64,000 nt of DNA, taken from the NCBI GenBank assembly GCA_012862575.1, contig BLSF01000027.1, positions 62,001-126,000 on the forward strand, read 5' to 3'. Made by a program: the position numbers and the translations under genes. The stretch comes from Parietichytrium sp. I65-24A (lineage: Eukaryota; Sar; Bigyra; Thraustochytrida; Thraustochytriidae). The notes under the pieces were generated by a model. The model did not search any database, was not told the DNA's origin, and worked only from the letters and a program-made list of their open reading frames with translations. Positions 30,780 to 40,858 of the stretch are shown here, one piece after another; the first letter of the stretch is position 1; every line of letters begins with the position of its first letter.

Positions 30780-31105
30780 GACGGAGAAAGGAAGGAACGA
30801 AGGAAGGAAGTCAGCGTGTGTGACTACTGAGGGCAGCGGCGCCGTCAGCTTTTCAACACCAAGTGGTCGCGCTGCTCGGAGGGGGGACAAGCGCAGTGGT
30901 GCCTCTCCGCCTCCGGGTCTTCTACACTCCCGTCTGACTGACCGTCCAGCCTGACCAGCACTCCTGCTCGCCAACTGCAAAGCGGACCTTGAGAGTGCGA
31001 GAGTGCGAGAGCGCCGAGGAGTGGCGAATAGGATTTTGCGTGCGGAAGGGCGGTAAAGGCAGCGAAAGTCGAAAGTTCAAGGTTAAGCAAAGGCAGAGCA
31101 GAGCC

Positions 31106-32098
31106 ATGGGCCAGGACCAGTCCAACTCGGTCAGCCTCGCGACGCTTGACCCCGAGGAAGCGAAGCGTCAAATCCAGCGTGCCAAGCTACGCATTCGCAC
31201 CTTCAGAGTCCGGGCTGGCACGGCGGACATTTGTGCGCATCTTTCTTCGAGCTGGCGGTCGGAGAAATCCAGGGTTACACAAACATGGAGCGCTCTTAGC
31301 GATCCGGCTCGGCGTGGGCTCATTATGAGCATTCGCGAGAAAGTGGTGCAACGAGCTAGGTTATTGCATGCTGTAATTGCTCCGAAGCATATGACCAAGG
31401 CGAATAAGTCGCGCTTGGTGCGCAAACTCATGGAAAAGGTTGCTTTTGAGCTCTTCGACACGAGCATTGTATATGACGAGGTGGAGCTTCCGAAGCTGGT
31501 GGAGAATATCTTGCAGAATCGCGGCGGCGGCACTGAGGTTCCTATCGGCTTGATGATGGAAGTGGACGCCACCTTTCAGCCGGACGTACGGCGATTCTCC
31601 ATTCGCTCCCTCGCAAGCCGAGACGGCAGTGGCTCCGAGGAAACTACAGAGGAAGAAGTTTTGCAGCAACGCCTTGCTGATGAGGGAATCACCATCGAGC
31701 CTGCTCTTTTTAACACGACCACGAACAGTCTCGTGACTTCCAGGTCGGCCAATTCTTTGCAGGGGTACTACTCTTCGGATAAAAAAAAGAATGCCAGACG
31801 GAATAGCGGCTCGCGCTCAATTCATAAGCTATTGTCATTCATCCCTACGTCTGGTATTGACCCGATCTCCCGGAAGAACCTGACGCTCGAGCTGCTTGTG
31901 GAGATGCGAGACGCTTTCCTCGTACACTTTGCGGTTCTTGTCTTTAGCGAGCTTTTCGAAGACTCCGAGAGTGTTGTGCACAAGTATGAGTATGGGAGTG
32001 ACAGTGATACCGATGTAGGCTACACGGAAACGGACGTGGATGAGCTGGAGGAAGGAGACGACGGTACAAGCAGCAGCGCTGAGTCGTCTTCGCCATAG
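31106..32098 (+). CDS. Hypothetical protein with putative N-myristoylation signal
   Basis: 330 aa. The ATG at 31106 has an ideal context (GAGCCATGGGC). The N-terminus MGQDQSNS fits the MGxxxS myristoylation pattern. Hydrophilic helices follow, then a Ser-rich middle and a segment LTLELLVEMRDAFLVHFAVL. The C-terminus is very acidic (YEYGSDSDTDVGYTETDVDE). No family recognised. Membrane attachment by acylation is inferred from the N-terminus alone. Confidence 0.65.
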   Translation: MGQDQSNSVSLATLDPEEAKRQIQRAKLRIRTFRVRAGTADICAHLSSSWRSEKSRVTQTWSALSDPARRGLIMSIREKVVQRARLLHAVIAPKHMTKANKSRLVRKLMEKVAFELFDTSIVYDEVELPKLVENILQNRGGGTEVPIGLMMEVDATFQPDVRRFSIRSLASRDGSGSEETTEEEVLQQRLADEGITIEPALFNTTTNSLVTSRSANSLQGYYSSDKKKNARRNSGSRSIHKLLSFIPTSGIDPISRKNLTLELLVEMRDAFLVHFAVLVFSELFEDSESVVHKYEYGSDSDTDVGYTETDVDELEEGDDGTSSSAESSSP

Positions 32099-32658
32099 AA
32101 CCTTCCCGCTCTTTTGATTTTTTATTCACATTTTGGCCACGTTTGCATAGTCACTCGGGCCTTGGTGGTTTCCGTCTAGCCTCCACTTTGGAGAATCCTT
32201 TCTTGCTTTCTTTTTGGACCCCTTCGTTTATTCTATTCCGTTGCTGAACTGTTTTTATTGTCACTGTGCGAGCTACTTTATGTGAGTGGCTTCGAGCCCT
32301 TTTACCTATTCCTATTGACTGGTAAATTTTCAATGAATTATATATCTCTTTTTCTTTGTTCTCTCCATTTGAAAGCAGAAAGCTGCAGCCATTCAAGGAT
32401 GCAAGCCCAACGTTTAAAAGAGGACAAATGCGAATTCATGATCACGTTCTTTGAATGTGTTCACTGTTCATGATGAATGAATGCAAATAGAATAGTATAG
32501 ATAAGATAGCTTCGTTATTACTCTTTCAGTTGGGTGGATATATGCTTTGAGGAGGCAGCGCCTCCTCAGACGATGACTTGAACGAATGCCGCAACGCGGG
32601 CAACATTTTGTAACTTGGCTGAGCGCGATCATACCGAGTTCGCGAGACCTCTGAGAGG
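32099..32658. other. Convergent intergenic region
   Basis: 560 bp between two stop codons. It is T-rich just after the upstream gene, probably 3' UTR sequence. Nothing else was recognised. Confidence 0.5.
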
Positions 32659-33177
32659 TCACTTCTTGTGAATCACTGCAAAAGCAAATAAACCTGCGAC
32701 ACAACCAACGCCGAACCCTCCAATCATCCGGAGAGCAGTCGATCCCACTTTTTCTGTACTGAATGCACCAGCGCAAAGCCCAATTATCCCGGCTTCAATT
32801 GCGTAAAGGTCTGCTGTGTTCTGGCGGGTATTGTTGTAAATCCGATATCCGCGGTCTGCAACTCCTTCGGCATTCATATCAGGCTTGGTCAAAGCCTTGA
32901 AGAACACCATGCACGCCCCTACTCCCGCTCCCGCTGCGAGGCCGACCTTCGTGAACTTGAAAAGAGTCCGCAATGTTTCATTCCTTGTCAATTTGGCGGA
33001 CTGAAAGATTCCGCGGTACCCAGTGACAGCGCCAGCCGCTACCGTTCCGAGCAGAGCGCCGACGAGGCTCCCTCGCCAGATCACGTGCCTCACCAGCACC
33101 ACTCCGGGGTACAAGGGCATTTGGTCGTCTTGCCAGTATGCCTGGTCGGCAGCGCGGAATAGGTCCAACACAGTCAT
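32659..33177 (-). CDS. DUF1757-like small membrane protein
   Basis: 172 aa with three or four Gly/Ala-rich hydrophobic segments (SLVGALLGTVAAGAVTGY, VGLAAGAGVGACMVFF, IIGLCAGAF, MIGGFGVGCVAGLFAF). The central EGVADRGYRIYNNTRQN resembles the conserved polar loop of the DUF1757 family of plants and protists. Glycine-zipper membrane segments of this kind are also seen in Tim17-type mitochondrial proteins, so an organellar inner-membrane location is possible but unproven. ATG context is AACATGA. Confidence 0.65.
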   Translation of the reverse strand: MTVLDLFRAADQAYWQDDQMPLYPGVVLVRHVIWRGSLVGALLGTVAAGAVTGYRGIFQSAKLTRNETLRTLFKFTKVGLAAGAGVGACMVFFKALTKPDMNAEGVADRGYRIYNNTRQNTADLYAIEAGIIGLCAGAFSTEKVGSTALRMIGGFGVGCVAGLFAFAVIHKK

Positions 33178-34096
33178 GTTAGGTTGCGCAGAGTGGCTTG
33201 AAACTTCAACTTTTGTCGTTGCTGGGCTCTTCCCGGTGTCGCAGCAAAGCGGTCCCCGTAAGATGGTAAAATATCCGGTTGGAACCTCCGACTAGTCTCC
33301 AGCTCAACTAATAGTAAGTAGCTTTCTCTGGAGGGAGTGATCCTCTAAGAAGTGCAAATGCAAAGGTTAGCACAGGTTCACAGGTTCTCTTGGACGTAGC
33401 ACCGGCGCGAGACTAAAGGCAAAGGGTTCTGCCGTGAAGCAACAAAGCCTTTCTCGCTCCTCAGTTACCTCTCAAGAAACGGGGTTACCGTGAGAGACGC
33501 AGCCGTTGTCTTACCGTGTCCACAGTGTCCACAGTGTCCACAGTGTCCACAGTGTCCACAGTGAGAATGTGCCAGATCCGTGTGCAACACCAAGCTTCGC
33601 AAGACGAGTAGGACATGCATAAGAGCTCTTATGGGTGCTCGGTAAATTCCACGAGCTCTACTGTAGTAGCTAAACACTGAGTACTGAGTACGTCTACCTA
33701 AAACTCTAGCCAGTTAGTATTTTGCTGTGCGGGTAGCTCTACAGTACTGCATAACTTTAAGGGTAAGAGTGCTAGTGCTTCGCTGCTATCAAGTAGTACG
33801 GATACCCCGGGATAGGGATAGGGATAGTGGCAATATGGATGGCTAGCGACACATAGTGTACCCCTATCCCACCCTTGGTGTCAAGAGATAGATAGTTGTA
33901 ATAAGTGCAGAGCAGCAGAATGAAGATGAATGAAGAATGAATGATGAATGAAATGAACAAGGCAAGACAAGACGCAACAACGAGACAACAAGACAAGATT
34001 TGGACAAGTAGGCCTTGAGCACGAGAGCAGCCCATCGGCTCTTGGGACGCAGCGAAAGCGGCCGGGCCTGGGAGCAAAGTCAAACCCGGATGGGCC
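33178..34096. other. Divergent intergenic region
   Basis: About 920 bp holding a 9-mer tandem repeat (33516-33563), GAGTACTGAGTAC near 33680 and GGGATAGGGATAG short repeats near 33812. No gene recognised. Confidence 0.5.
33516..33563. repeat. 9-bp tandem repeat GTGTCCACA x5
   Basis: Five perfect GTGTCCACA units and a final GTG, in the upstream spacer. Confidence 0.95.
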
Positions 34097-35382
34097 ATGG
34101 AGGCCCTTCGCGGTTTGGAGAGAAGGCGTAAGTTTGCTCGGGGTCAACGAGAACGGAAGGGCTGTTTGGGGTCGCGCACGACTAACTTTTGCCGGATTTT
34201 CTGCGTTTGGCTGCATTTGTCGGTGTTTTGGGTCAAGTTGAGGCTGCCGTCGCGGAGGTGGGTTTATCAAGTGCGTCTGAGAGCGAGGATGCGGCGGCCA
34301 AAGACCCGGATACTATGGGCCTGAACGAGTTTCAGGTTGGGGCCAATGGAGCGCATTCAGCTCACTGGCTTCAAGGGGAAGAGAGCGAGGTCCCTATTGC
34401 TGCCGATGGGGGCAGTCCTTTGAAAACTAGACATGAGCAAGTACCAAGCATTTCCGAAAATGGGGGCAGCGGCGGGAATATCCCCATCCTCTCATATGAA
34501 GACTTCAACAGTTCTCAGCAGGGTTCGGCGAAAAGCGCTATAGATGCCCTGCTCACTTCGGAGCGAGTGCTTAGGCCCCTCCGTTCAATCCTTGTCAAGG
34601 CTTTCTTGGACGAACCGAAACGTTTTTCAACGAGCCTGGGCGAATTATTAACAGAGCTAGCTGAGGAAACCAAGATTGTGTCGAAGAGGGAGGATGGGAG
34701 TGGCTTATTTTTCGAGAATAGACTGGCGGAAATACAAAATGGGGAGCAAAACTTGTACCTCCCGGTCGATATGTTGGAGGTTGAGCTTGCAAATCTGCTG
34801 AGTACCTGTGAGTTGCCCCAGTCTCATCTGCACGTGAATGCCGAAAAGCTGTATTCGAGTTCAAACGGCGATAGCAAAGGCCTCGACGATCGAGAGGGGG
34901 CAAGTGTGGAGCATGACTCTGATGCGCGACGGGAGGATAGCGAGTCGGAGGAGGCAGATCCGTTTGAAGAGACAATTAGATTTTGGTCAGAACCTAACGG
35001 GGTGACTAGAGCAAGAGGACACAAGGACAATGTTCCGGAGTTGAATCTTGAATGGCGAACCCTGCGCGACTATTACAAAGAAAAGATGCGGACAGATGAC
35101 GCTGCAGCGATAGCAAATGTTTTATTAGAGTCTGGCCTCACTGACGACCAAGTGCCACGGCAACACGAGGTGCGAATTTCGAGCAGAAAGAAGAAGAGTA
35201 ATGGACCGAGAGCATCTTCGGGGCCGAATGAGCGAGAGCCGCGCCATTCAGTAGTACAGGCCTCGCGGAAGCGCGTCAAGAAAAAGAAAGTTTCCAAAAC
35301 TCCCCAGCGGAGCCATGCGACGGGTCTTGATCGATTGACTCGACCTACTGCATCTAGTCTGGCACACTCCTCGCGAAAGTGA
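34097..35382 (+). CDS. Hypothetical protein, about 391 aa, two exons
   Basis: Proposed exons are 34097-34127 and 34238-35382, with a 110-bp intron (GTAAGT...GGTCAAG, phase 1). The ATG at 34097 has an ideal context (GGGCCATGG), while the long frame alone starts only at a TTG or at an internal ATG (34315). The N-terminus reads MEALRGLERRLEAAVAEVGL, a helix. A folded-looking segment spans SAIDALLTSERVLRPLRSIL to about HLHVNAEKLYSS. The C-terminus is basic (RKRVKKKKVSKTPQ), possibly a nuclear signal. No family recognised. Confidence 0.6.
34128..34237 (+). other. Proposed intron in the 34097-35382 gene
   Basis: 110 bp, AGGC|GTAAGT donor and GGTCAAG|TTG acceptor, phase 1. It is inferred from donor consensus, phase and the strong start context; there is no homology check. 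Confidence 0.55.
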
Positions 35383-35658
35383 GCCAAACGACTCGAGTCT
35401 TGGGAATGGATGCTTGCAAACACCAAAGTCAGCCAACCCAAGAAGCAACCTGTTAGAATTTAGTGGTGATTTTGCATTTCTGTTATATGATCGGGCACGT
35501 TAGGAGTGTCAGGCAAGGTTAGGACGGTCCCCAATTCTATCTGTATAGCGTTCACAAACAATTCAACTACATCTAATTTACATATCAGCAGAATTCAGAA
35601 TTCACAGTTAGAACATGGAGATGCCATGTGCCTCACGTTGAGGCTAGCCCGTCAGTGT

Positions 35659-36582
35659 CTACTGGAAGCTAGCTACTCTAGGGCGCGGTTTGGAGAGAAG
35701 GTGGCGAAAGCAGTTGAGACCAACCACCCATTCGGACCTTGTCTCCTTCGAGTCTGCTGCGAGTTGAAGCGGCTCCTCACCAGAAGACAAGTGAACTCGG
35801 AAAACAGAGCCGTCTGCGGACTTCATGGCAGAGGCTTCCTTATCACCACAGCAGAAAACTGCGGCTATGATTTCTAGAGGGATTTCAAACACTGGCGACC
35901 CACGAGAGATGAATTTCCAAGAAAGCGATGCTTTTGATAAGTCTACGAACACCAGACAGTCGCATACTTGGTGGAAGAAAGCTTCGCGAGCAATGACGAT
36001 AGACATTCTTGTAGGTCTCTCCAACTGGCAAGTCAGACTGGACAGCTCTGATACGATTGGCATCAAAACCATGTTGCTCCGTTTCACTTGCTCGCACGCC
36101 CCAGTGAGCAAAAGAGGCTTGAAGTCGCGATTTCTCGGCTGCTTCTTGCTCATCGTTTGTTTGCCATTAATCTCTGAGAGCCGGGATTTGTTGGAGCACG
36201 AAATCCGGTCCAGCTGCTGCTTCACAAGCTGTTCTTCCTCTTCCAGTTGAGCGATCCGCTGGTTGATTGTCTCTAGGCTTAGTGAAGGCGGATTGCGCTC
36301 TGACTGCTCCTGATTATCAGCGTCAACCTGATGTTGGTGAAAATTGTCTGGAGAGGAGAAAGTGTGTTTTGCGGTCAAAAGCTTTCGGAGGTACGTGATG
36401 TTGTTTACAAGGGCCATGTCATTTTCCTCGTCGTGCTCCAAGCTCTCATGGAGCGAAACTCCATGCGTGCCATCGTCGGAGCCGAACCTCGCGTACGGTC
36501 GCCGCAAACGCTCAAAGGCCTCACGCGTCGCCATCAGTGGCCCAGCGTGCGCAGCATTCTCCTCCCTGAACCTGTCATTCAT
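35659..36582 (-). CDS. Coiled-coil protein with C-terminal PH-like domain
   Basis: 307 aa from the ATG at 36582 (AAGATGAATG; A at -3). A short coiled coil (TINQRIAQLEEEEQLVKQQL) is followed by a domain of alternating strands (CLVFVDLSKASLSWKFI, VFEIPLEIIAAVFCCG, VFRVHLSSGEEPLQLAA) and a final helix with Trp (SKETRSEWVVGLNCFRHLL). This order fits a pleckstrin-homology fold. The ligand is unknown. It converges with the preceding gene (276 bp apart). Confidence 0.62.
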   Translation of the reverse strand: MNDRFREENAAHAGPLMATREAFERLRRPYARFGSDDGTHGVSLHESLEHDEENDMALVNNITYLRKLLTAKHTFSSPDNFHQHQVDADNQEQSERNPPSLSLETINQRIAQLEEEEQLVKQQLDRISCSNKSRLSEINGKQTMSKKQPRNRDFKPLLLTGACEQVKRSNMVLMPIVSELSSLTCQLERPTRMSIVIAREAFFHQVCDCLVFVDLSKASLSWKFISRGSPVFEIPLEIIAAVFCCGDKEASAMKSADGSVFRVHLSSGEEPLQLAADSKETRSEWVVGLNCFRHLLSKPRPRVASFQ

Positions 36583-36849
36583 CTTCGCCTTCTGTGAGCG
36601 CCCTACCTTGCAACAACTCGAGCGGTCCGCTCGGCCGCGCGACTCACCCGGTTGTCGAGCGCTGGAGTCCGATGTCGCTCGCACTTGCAAACAAACAAAA
36701 CTTGAGAGAACAAACGTCTAAATCTCCGTTGCAGCTAGTACCAATCCAACAAATGGATAAGCTTACCGGTGGCACTCTCAGAAATGCTCATTTTGTAGTA
36801 AGTTAGTACAGTAGTTCTGCGAGAACGTAGCACTTGTTCGTGTGCTCTG

Positions 36850-36860
36850 GTACTGACAGT
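36850..36860. promoter_or_regulatory. Partial copy of the recurring motif
   Basis: GTACTGACAGT followed by ACGCGTAC. It lies about 270 bases upstream of the PH-like gene start. Confidence 0.3.
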
Positions 36861-37147
36861 ACGCGTACTCGTGGCAATTGAACCTCCTGCTCGCTGCTCA
36901 GCAAGCCCACGCAACAATGCCAGCTCTCAATCAAAAGCAACTCAATCAATCTTGATCAAGCAAAGTAAACAAGGCCACTCTCATCAGGTCCTCACCATCA
37001 GCATGCCATGGAGAAGAGCAATATAAAGCTCCTATAGCTCTAAGCATCACAGGCTGTACTTTGGCACCTCTCTTCTTCCACAAAGCAGTGGTACCTGGTA
37101 CGTAGTAGCTCGGCTAGAGTTGTTTCTTTCATGGGGATGGGAGGATG

Positions 37148-37165
37148 GGGATAGATAGATAGATA
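37148..37165. repeat. (GATA)n microsatellite
   Basis: Four GATA units in the TMEM223 upstream region. Confidence 0.9.
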
Positions 37166-37301
37166 AGTGGGGATGGAGATAACTCGTGGAATGCAAGCAA
37201 GCGCGCATCCAAATTCCACAGTCTGTGGCGCTGCTGGCATTGCTGGCATTGCTGGCTCGGAGAGAGGGGCGCTGAGTGGTGATTGAGTGGCGATTTTGGC
37301 G

Positions 37302-38138
37302 ATGTGCGCGGCGTTCGCGAGGAGGCTGTGGCAGGGTGCCCTGCGCGGCCGGCAACTGCACACGGGAGCAGTGGTGGCAGAGACCCCTGCGGTCGTGTAC
37401 GAGCACCAGAGACGCTGGCACTTTGTGGGGCTTTCGGCGTTCGCTCTGACGCAAGTCGTGTACTGGTCTTTCCTCAGCTATGAGAATGTCGCTGACAAGG
37501 ACCTCGTTAGGGCGTTCCGCTCCAAGATCGACGGTCTGAACCCTGAAAGCGTTGGCGACGCCAAGTTGAACGCCGATAAGACCGGCGAAAATGTCAAGGT
37601 GCAGCACAAGCTTCAGACAGAGAAGGACATCGCGCTCTTCTACACCCATCCGGCGTGGTGCTTTATTGGAGCGGGGATCAGCGTGGCCTGCACTCTTCTC
37701 CTGAGAACCTATTCAAAACGCCTCATTTCCAGCGTCGTGCTGTACAACAAGTCTCAAAGCGTGGGGTTCCAGACGCACACGATCCTCGGAGCCAAGTCGA
37801 GTCTGAGAACAATACCCCTCAGGCACTTTACTGTTGAGCCTCCTGGGGCCAGCAAGACAGGGTATTTGCTGGTGTCGGTTGCTGGCGAGAACTCAAAATA
37901 TTTATTGGACCGATCTGGCAAATACACCCCACTCGTAGAATCGGCCCAGGAAACCTCTAAGGAGGGCATTGTTCTTCAGAGCTTGGGAGCCACGTGGTCC
38001 GAAAGCGTTATGCCTGTCTCCCCGACCCCAACCGCAGCGAATGGCTCGCTTAATGCCTCGACCTCAGACCGGCCGCCAACCCTGGAAGAGCTCCGCCGCC
38101 GAAGGATAGATCTCCGAAATGTCAGACAATCGAAGTAG
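37302..38138 (+). CDS. TMEM223: TMEM223-like mitochondrial inner-membrane protein
   Basis: 278 aa. TMEM223 acts in mitochondrial complex IV biogenesis in animals. The N-terminus MCAAFARRLWQGALRGRQLH is a typical mitochondrial presequence. The core VVYEHQRRWHFVGLSAFALT leads into TM1 (about 40-60), TM2 is at about 118-134, then SKRLISSVVLYNKSQSVGFQ and YLLDRSGKYTP, matching the family's end motif (LLDKxGxF). The ATG at 37302 was used because the longer frame starts at GTG. A charged loop of about 55 residues between the TMs is longer than in animals. Confidence 0.82.
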   Translation: MCAAFARRLWQGALRGRQLHTGAVVAETPAVVYEHQRRWHFVGLSAFALTQVVYWSFLSYENVADKDLVRAFRSKIDGLNPESVGDAKLNADKTGENVKVQHKLQTEKDIALFYTHPAWCFIGAGISVACTLLLRTYSKRLISSVVLYNKSQSVGFQTHTILGAKSSLRTIPLRHFTVEPPGASKTGYLLVSVAGENSKYLLDRSGKYTPLVESAQETSKEGIVLQSLGATWSESVMPVSPTPTAANGSLNASTSDRPPTLEELRRRRIDLRNVRQSK

Positions 38139-38952
38139 TCACGATTGAAGTCGCCCTCTCTCTTGGCTGGCTCTCTGCTGTGTTTCTGTTGTTTCTGTTG
38201 TGAAACGCGAGACCTCTGCCATCGTTTTTAGTCCAGGTCGAAAAACTCATCAACTATTTAATGAGTATGAATGTGGTTGACTCCGACTGCATTTTTTTCA
38301 TTTGGCGGAAAAGCTGTCTTCTAACTGTAAGTTAAAAGAACAATAATAATAATAACGCAAATACTAGTACTCACTCACGATAACAGTCATCAATCAACCA
38401 CTATGACAAGGGTCTGGACCATTTCCGGAGACATCTGCCAACCAGTGGCAACCGACTGTTCCTCGCTATTCTCGCCGAAAACCCTACCCAACCGCGTATC
38501 CGCCCCATAAACTCCACACTACCCACCCCTACCGCAAACCTCAAGGAACACAGTTCATTCTTTTCGTTCTCTCGTCTCTCCCGTGCTTCCCTCCGTTCAC
38601 TACCCTCCTCCGTAGCTCCTCCTATCCACCCTACCACCCCTTACCACACAATATCCAAACCGCTATCCGTCCTACGTGCCGGCTAGACCCAGTCTGCACC
38701 GGACTTGGAGAGATGGAAAGAAAGATGTGGCAAAGTATGGAAGAGTTGGAGAAAGGAGAAAGGAGAAAGGAGAAAGGAGGAAGCGAAGTGGCTTGGACAG
38801 AGCGGAGACAGTTGTCGCCAACTTGAAGCAAAGAAGCGGAACGGATATCCAACGAGAGAGAGAGAGAGAGAGAACGAGTAGTGTNGAGAGAGAGAGAGAG
38901 AGAGAGAGATTGTGTGTGAGAGAGAAAGAGAGAGAGAGAAAGAGAGAGAGAG
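38139..38952. other. Intergenic region with (GA)n tract and N gap
   Basis: The 5' side carries poly-pyrimidine-rich sequence (38530-38640). The last ~100 bp is a GA microsatellite interrupted by a single N at 38885 and running to the UMP1 start codon. Confidence 0.6.
38854..38952. repeat. (GA)n microsatellite abutting the UMP1 ATG, with one N
   Basis: GA units fill 38854-38873 and 38886-38952 with short interruptions and an unresolved base at 38885. The ATG follows at once. True repeat length is unknown. Confidence 0.9.
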
Positions 38953-39324
38953 ATGGATCTTCGCGTTCAACAGAGCTCCCATGACACTTTCAGGGAAGGC
39001 CCGAGCAATGCGGTGAGCGAAATAGCCCCAGCTCATCCGGTGGAGAAGATGCAGCGCGAAAGGCGCGAGCGTGAGATGGAGGCGAGGATGAAGGATCTCA
39101 CCGCGCAGTACGGAATCGCGGCGGCTATGAGGCACCAGGCGGACTATAAGCTGTTGTCCCAGTTCCACAGACCGCCTGGCATCCCCAGCTCGTTCGCGGC
39201 GCTGGATAACTTTAGCGGCGCGGATATGTCGCTCAAGTTTGAGGACTGGCTCGGCGAACCGGAGCTGTCTTCGCAGTATTTGGCCAATTTTCACTCAACT
39301 ATGGAGCGTAAGCTTGGAATGTAA
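38953..39324 (+). CDS. POMP: Proteasome maturation protein UMP1/POMP
   Basis: 123 aa, typical length. UMP1 is the assembly chaperone of the 20S core, bound inside half-proteasomes and degraded on completion. Family marks are HPVEKMQ, KDLTAQYGIAAAMRHQADYK, LLSQFHRPPGIPSS, SLKFEDWLGEPEL and the end TMERKLGM (compare FEDxLxDP and KLGL). The start ATG directly follows the GA repeat, so the 5' leader is very simple sequence. There is no intron. Confidence 0.88.
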   Translation: MDLRVQQSSHDTFREGPSNAVSEIAPAHPVEKMQRERREREMEARMKDLTAQYGIAAAMRHQADYKLLSQFHRPPGIPSSFAALDNFSGADMSLKFEDWLGEPELSSQYLANFHSTMERKLGM

Positions 39325-39730
39325 AAAGAGAACTCACCTTTTAGTAACATGATTGTTGGATTTATCTTCTGCTTGCTCTTCGATTCTTGTTGTTCTTCCC
39401 TCCGTACCACGTGAGCGCCAGGCTTGAAACGATTGCTCGTTCTTGGCACGGTCCATGTATTCTTGTGGAATGTTTTCAGAATTCAGAACATTCATGGCGC
39501 ATGGCGTTCTGTGAAAGGACGAAACGAAGAGCTATGGTAAAGAATAAATCTCCACTTACATTTGCACAATTTACAATGGGGATGTGGTAGTGATGGATAT
39601 ATGTGCAAGCAGGCAGTCGTCCACACGAAGGAGGAGACTACGTCAGTTGCATGGTTAAATTTTCAGAATACATGAGACTCCCTCCACGTAAATCGGTTCT
39701 TCGATCTTCCATGGATGTTGCTCGACAGGG
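39325..39730. other. Convergent intergenic region
   Basis: 406 bp between UMP1 and Myb stops. It includes TTCAGAATTCAGAACATTC near 39476. Probably 3' UTR sequence. Confidence 0.5.
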
Positions 39731-40858
39731 TCAGTAAAAGCCCGGTTGGTTTGTGTAGTTTGAGCCGGGAAATGGTTTCATAGTATAGCCTATGCTCGGG
39801 GAATAAAATTCCGAGGTTGGGATCTGACGCGAATACTCTGATCGCAAGGCCGTTAAAAAGTGTGGGGGCACAAGACTTGCTTGAAGGCTTGTGAAGGGTG
39901 GCTGATAAACAAAAGGTTGGTGCGGCATTGAAGCCGTATGTGTCGGAATTCGCAAGCCCTCGATCTCGGCATTGCGTACCCCACCCTCCTCCACTTTGCA
40001 CACAGGAATGTCTTGCGTTAGCTGCTCGGCCAAAAGCGAGTGAAGGAGAGGAATTTGTTGGCTTGCAAACATCGGCGGCAAGAACATTGAACCTGAAGTG
40101 GCTTGCTCCTGAGCGAGCGCGGCATCAGGAACAGATCCTCGATACGACAATGGCGGCGGCACTGCAGGCGAGTCAGCTTTGCAGGATTTCAAGTGGCGAA
40201 ACCTGGTAGATATGGCGTTTTTGGTTCGGTTTTCGAAGTGGCACACATATTTGCTCCACTGATTACCGTATTGTTTGTTCAATTCGAGGATCATTTCGTC
40301 TTCGTGGGGCTTCCATTCCCGCTTTTCCGCCCTGCAAATACTCCTGTACCTTGTCTTTACGGTGTGCTCGGTTCTCCCCGGGAGCGATTTGGCAATTTGT
40401 GACCACTTGTTTCCCACTTCGCGGTGCAGAGTCAATAAGATATTATCTTCGTTGGCTGTCCACTCTCCTTTGTTGATTTTGGGATCCAGGTTATAGCACC
40501 ATCTCTCACGACATTGCTTGACGTTTCTCCCAGGTACACAATTCGCGATCTTTGTCCAAGATAAATCCATGAGAGCGTTGAAATTGCGTTTACGCTGGCC
40601 CTCCTCCAAAGAAATCCCATCTTCCTCGGCGAACTGCTTTACAAGCTTGGTGAGAAGTTGGTCTTCGTTTGAATGCCAGACTCCTTTTTTGCTTCCCTCC
40701 TGAGAACCGCTATAGTCTGTGTCAGAGCTCTTTGTCGAAGGGCGTCGATCGAAGCTCTTCAACTTGCCATTTTGGCTTGCCTCGGTATTCTCCGACGCCA
40801 CGCTTGTGATGGAGGGCCCTTGTTCTTCTTTGTTTTCTCTGGGGCTATCATCAACCAT
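39731..40858 (-). CDS. Three-repeat Myb-like transcription factor
   Basis: 375 aa. R1 begins GVWHSNEDQLLTKLV and has an expanded loop (AEEDGISLEEGQRKRNFNAL) before LSWTKIANCVPGRNVKQCRE. R2 is GEWTANEDNILLTLHREVGN...WSQIAKSLPGRTEHTVKTRY. R3 is WKPHEDEMILELNKQYGNQW...NRTKNAISTRFRHL. The helix-3 residues of R2 and R3 keep the DNA-contact pattern of c-Myb-type proteins. The C-terminal region is Pro/Gln-rich and unstructured. The ATG at 40858 (AGAGAATGG) is preferred. The frame stays open a further 184 codons upstream through a TTTG repeat, which is probably leader sequence. Confidence 0.85.
   Translation of the reverse strand: MVDDSPRENKEEQGPSITSVASENTEASQNGKLKSFDRRPSTKSSDTDYSGSQEGSKKGVWHSNEDQLLTKLVKQFAEEDGISLEEGQRKRNFNALMDLSWTKIANCVPGRNVKQCRERWCYNLDPKINKGEWTANEDNILLTLHREVGNKWSQIAKSLPGRTEHTVKTRYRSICRAEKREWKPHEDEMILELNKQYGNQWSKYVCHFENRTKNAISTRFRHLKSCKADSPAVPPPLSYRGSVPDAALAQEQATSGSMFLPPMFASQQIPLLHSLLAEQLTQDIPVCKVEEGGVRNAEIEGLRIPTHTASMPHQPFVYQPPFTSLQASLVPPHFLTALRSEYSRQIPTSEFYSPSIGYTMKPFPGSNYTNQPGFY

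Larger units (their letters stand above)
29127..31105. other. Intergenic region, about 2 kb
   Basis: No convincing gene. It holds TTCTGAATT-type repeats (29551-29635), a perfect 16-bp palindrome at 30157-30172, a GGAA microsatellite (30746-30779) and a motif-like GTACTGACAGCGAGT at 30659-30673. Confidence 0.55.
36583..37301. other. Divergent intergenic region
   Basis: About 720 bp. It contains GTACTGACAGTACGCGTAC near 36850 (motif-like), a GATA microsatellite at 37148-37165 and a GCTGGCATT triplet repeat near 37232-37255. Confidence 0.5.

Noticed and set aside
30421-30954. 177-codon plus-strand frame containing a GGAA repeat
   Set aside because: Much of it is the translated microsatellite (repeating EGRK); the rest has no protein character.
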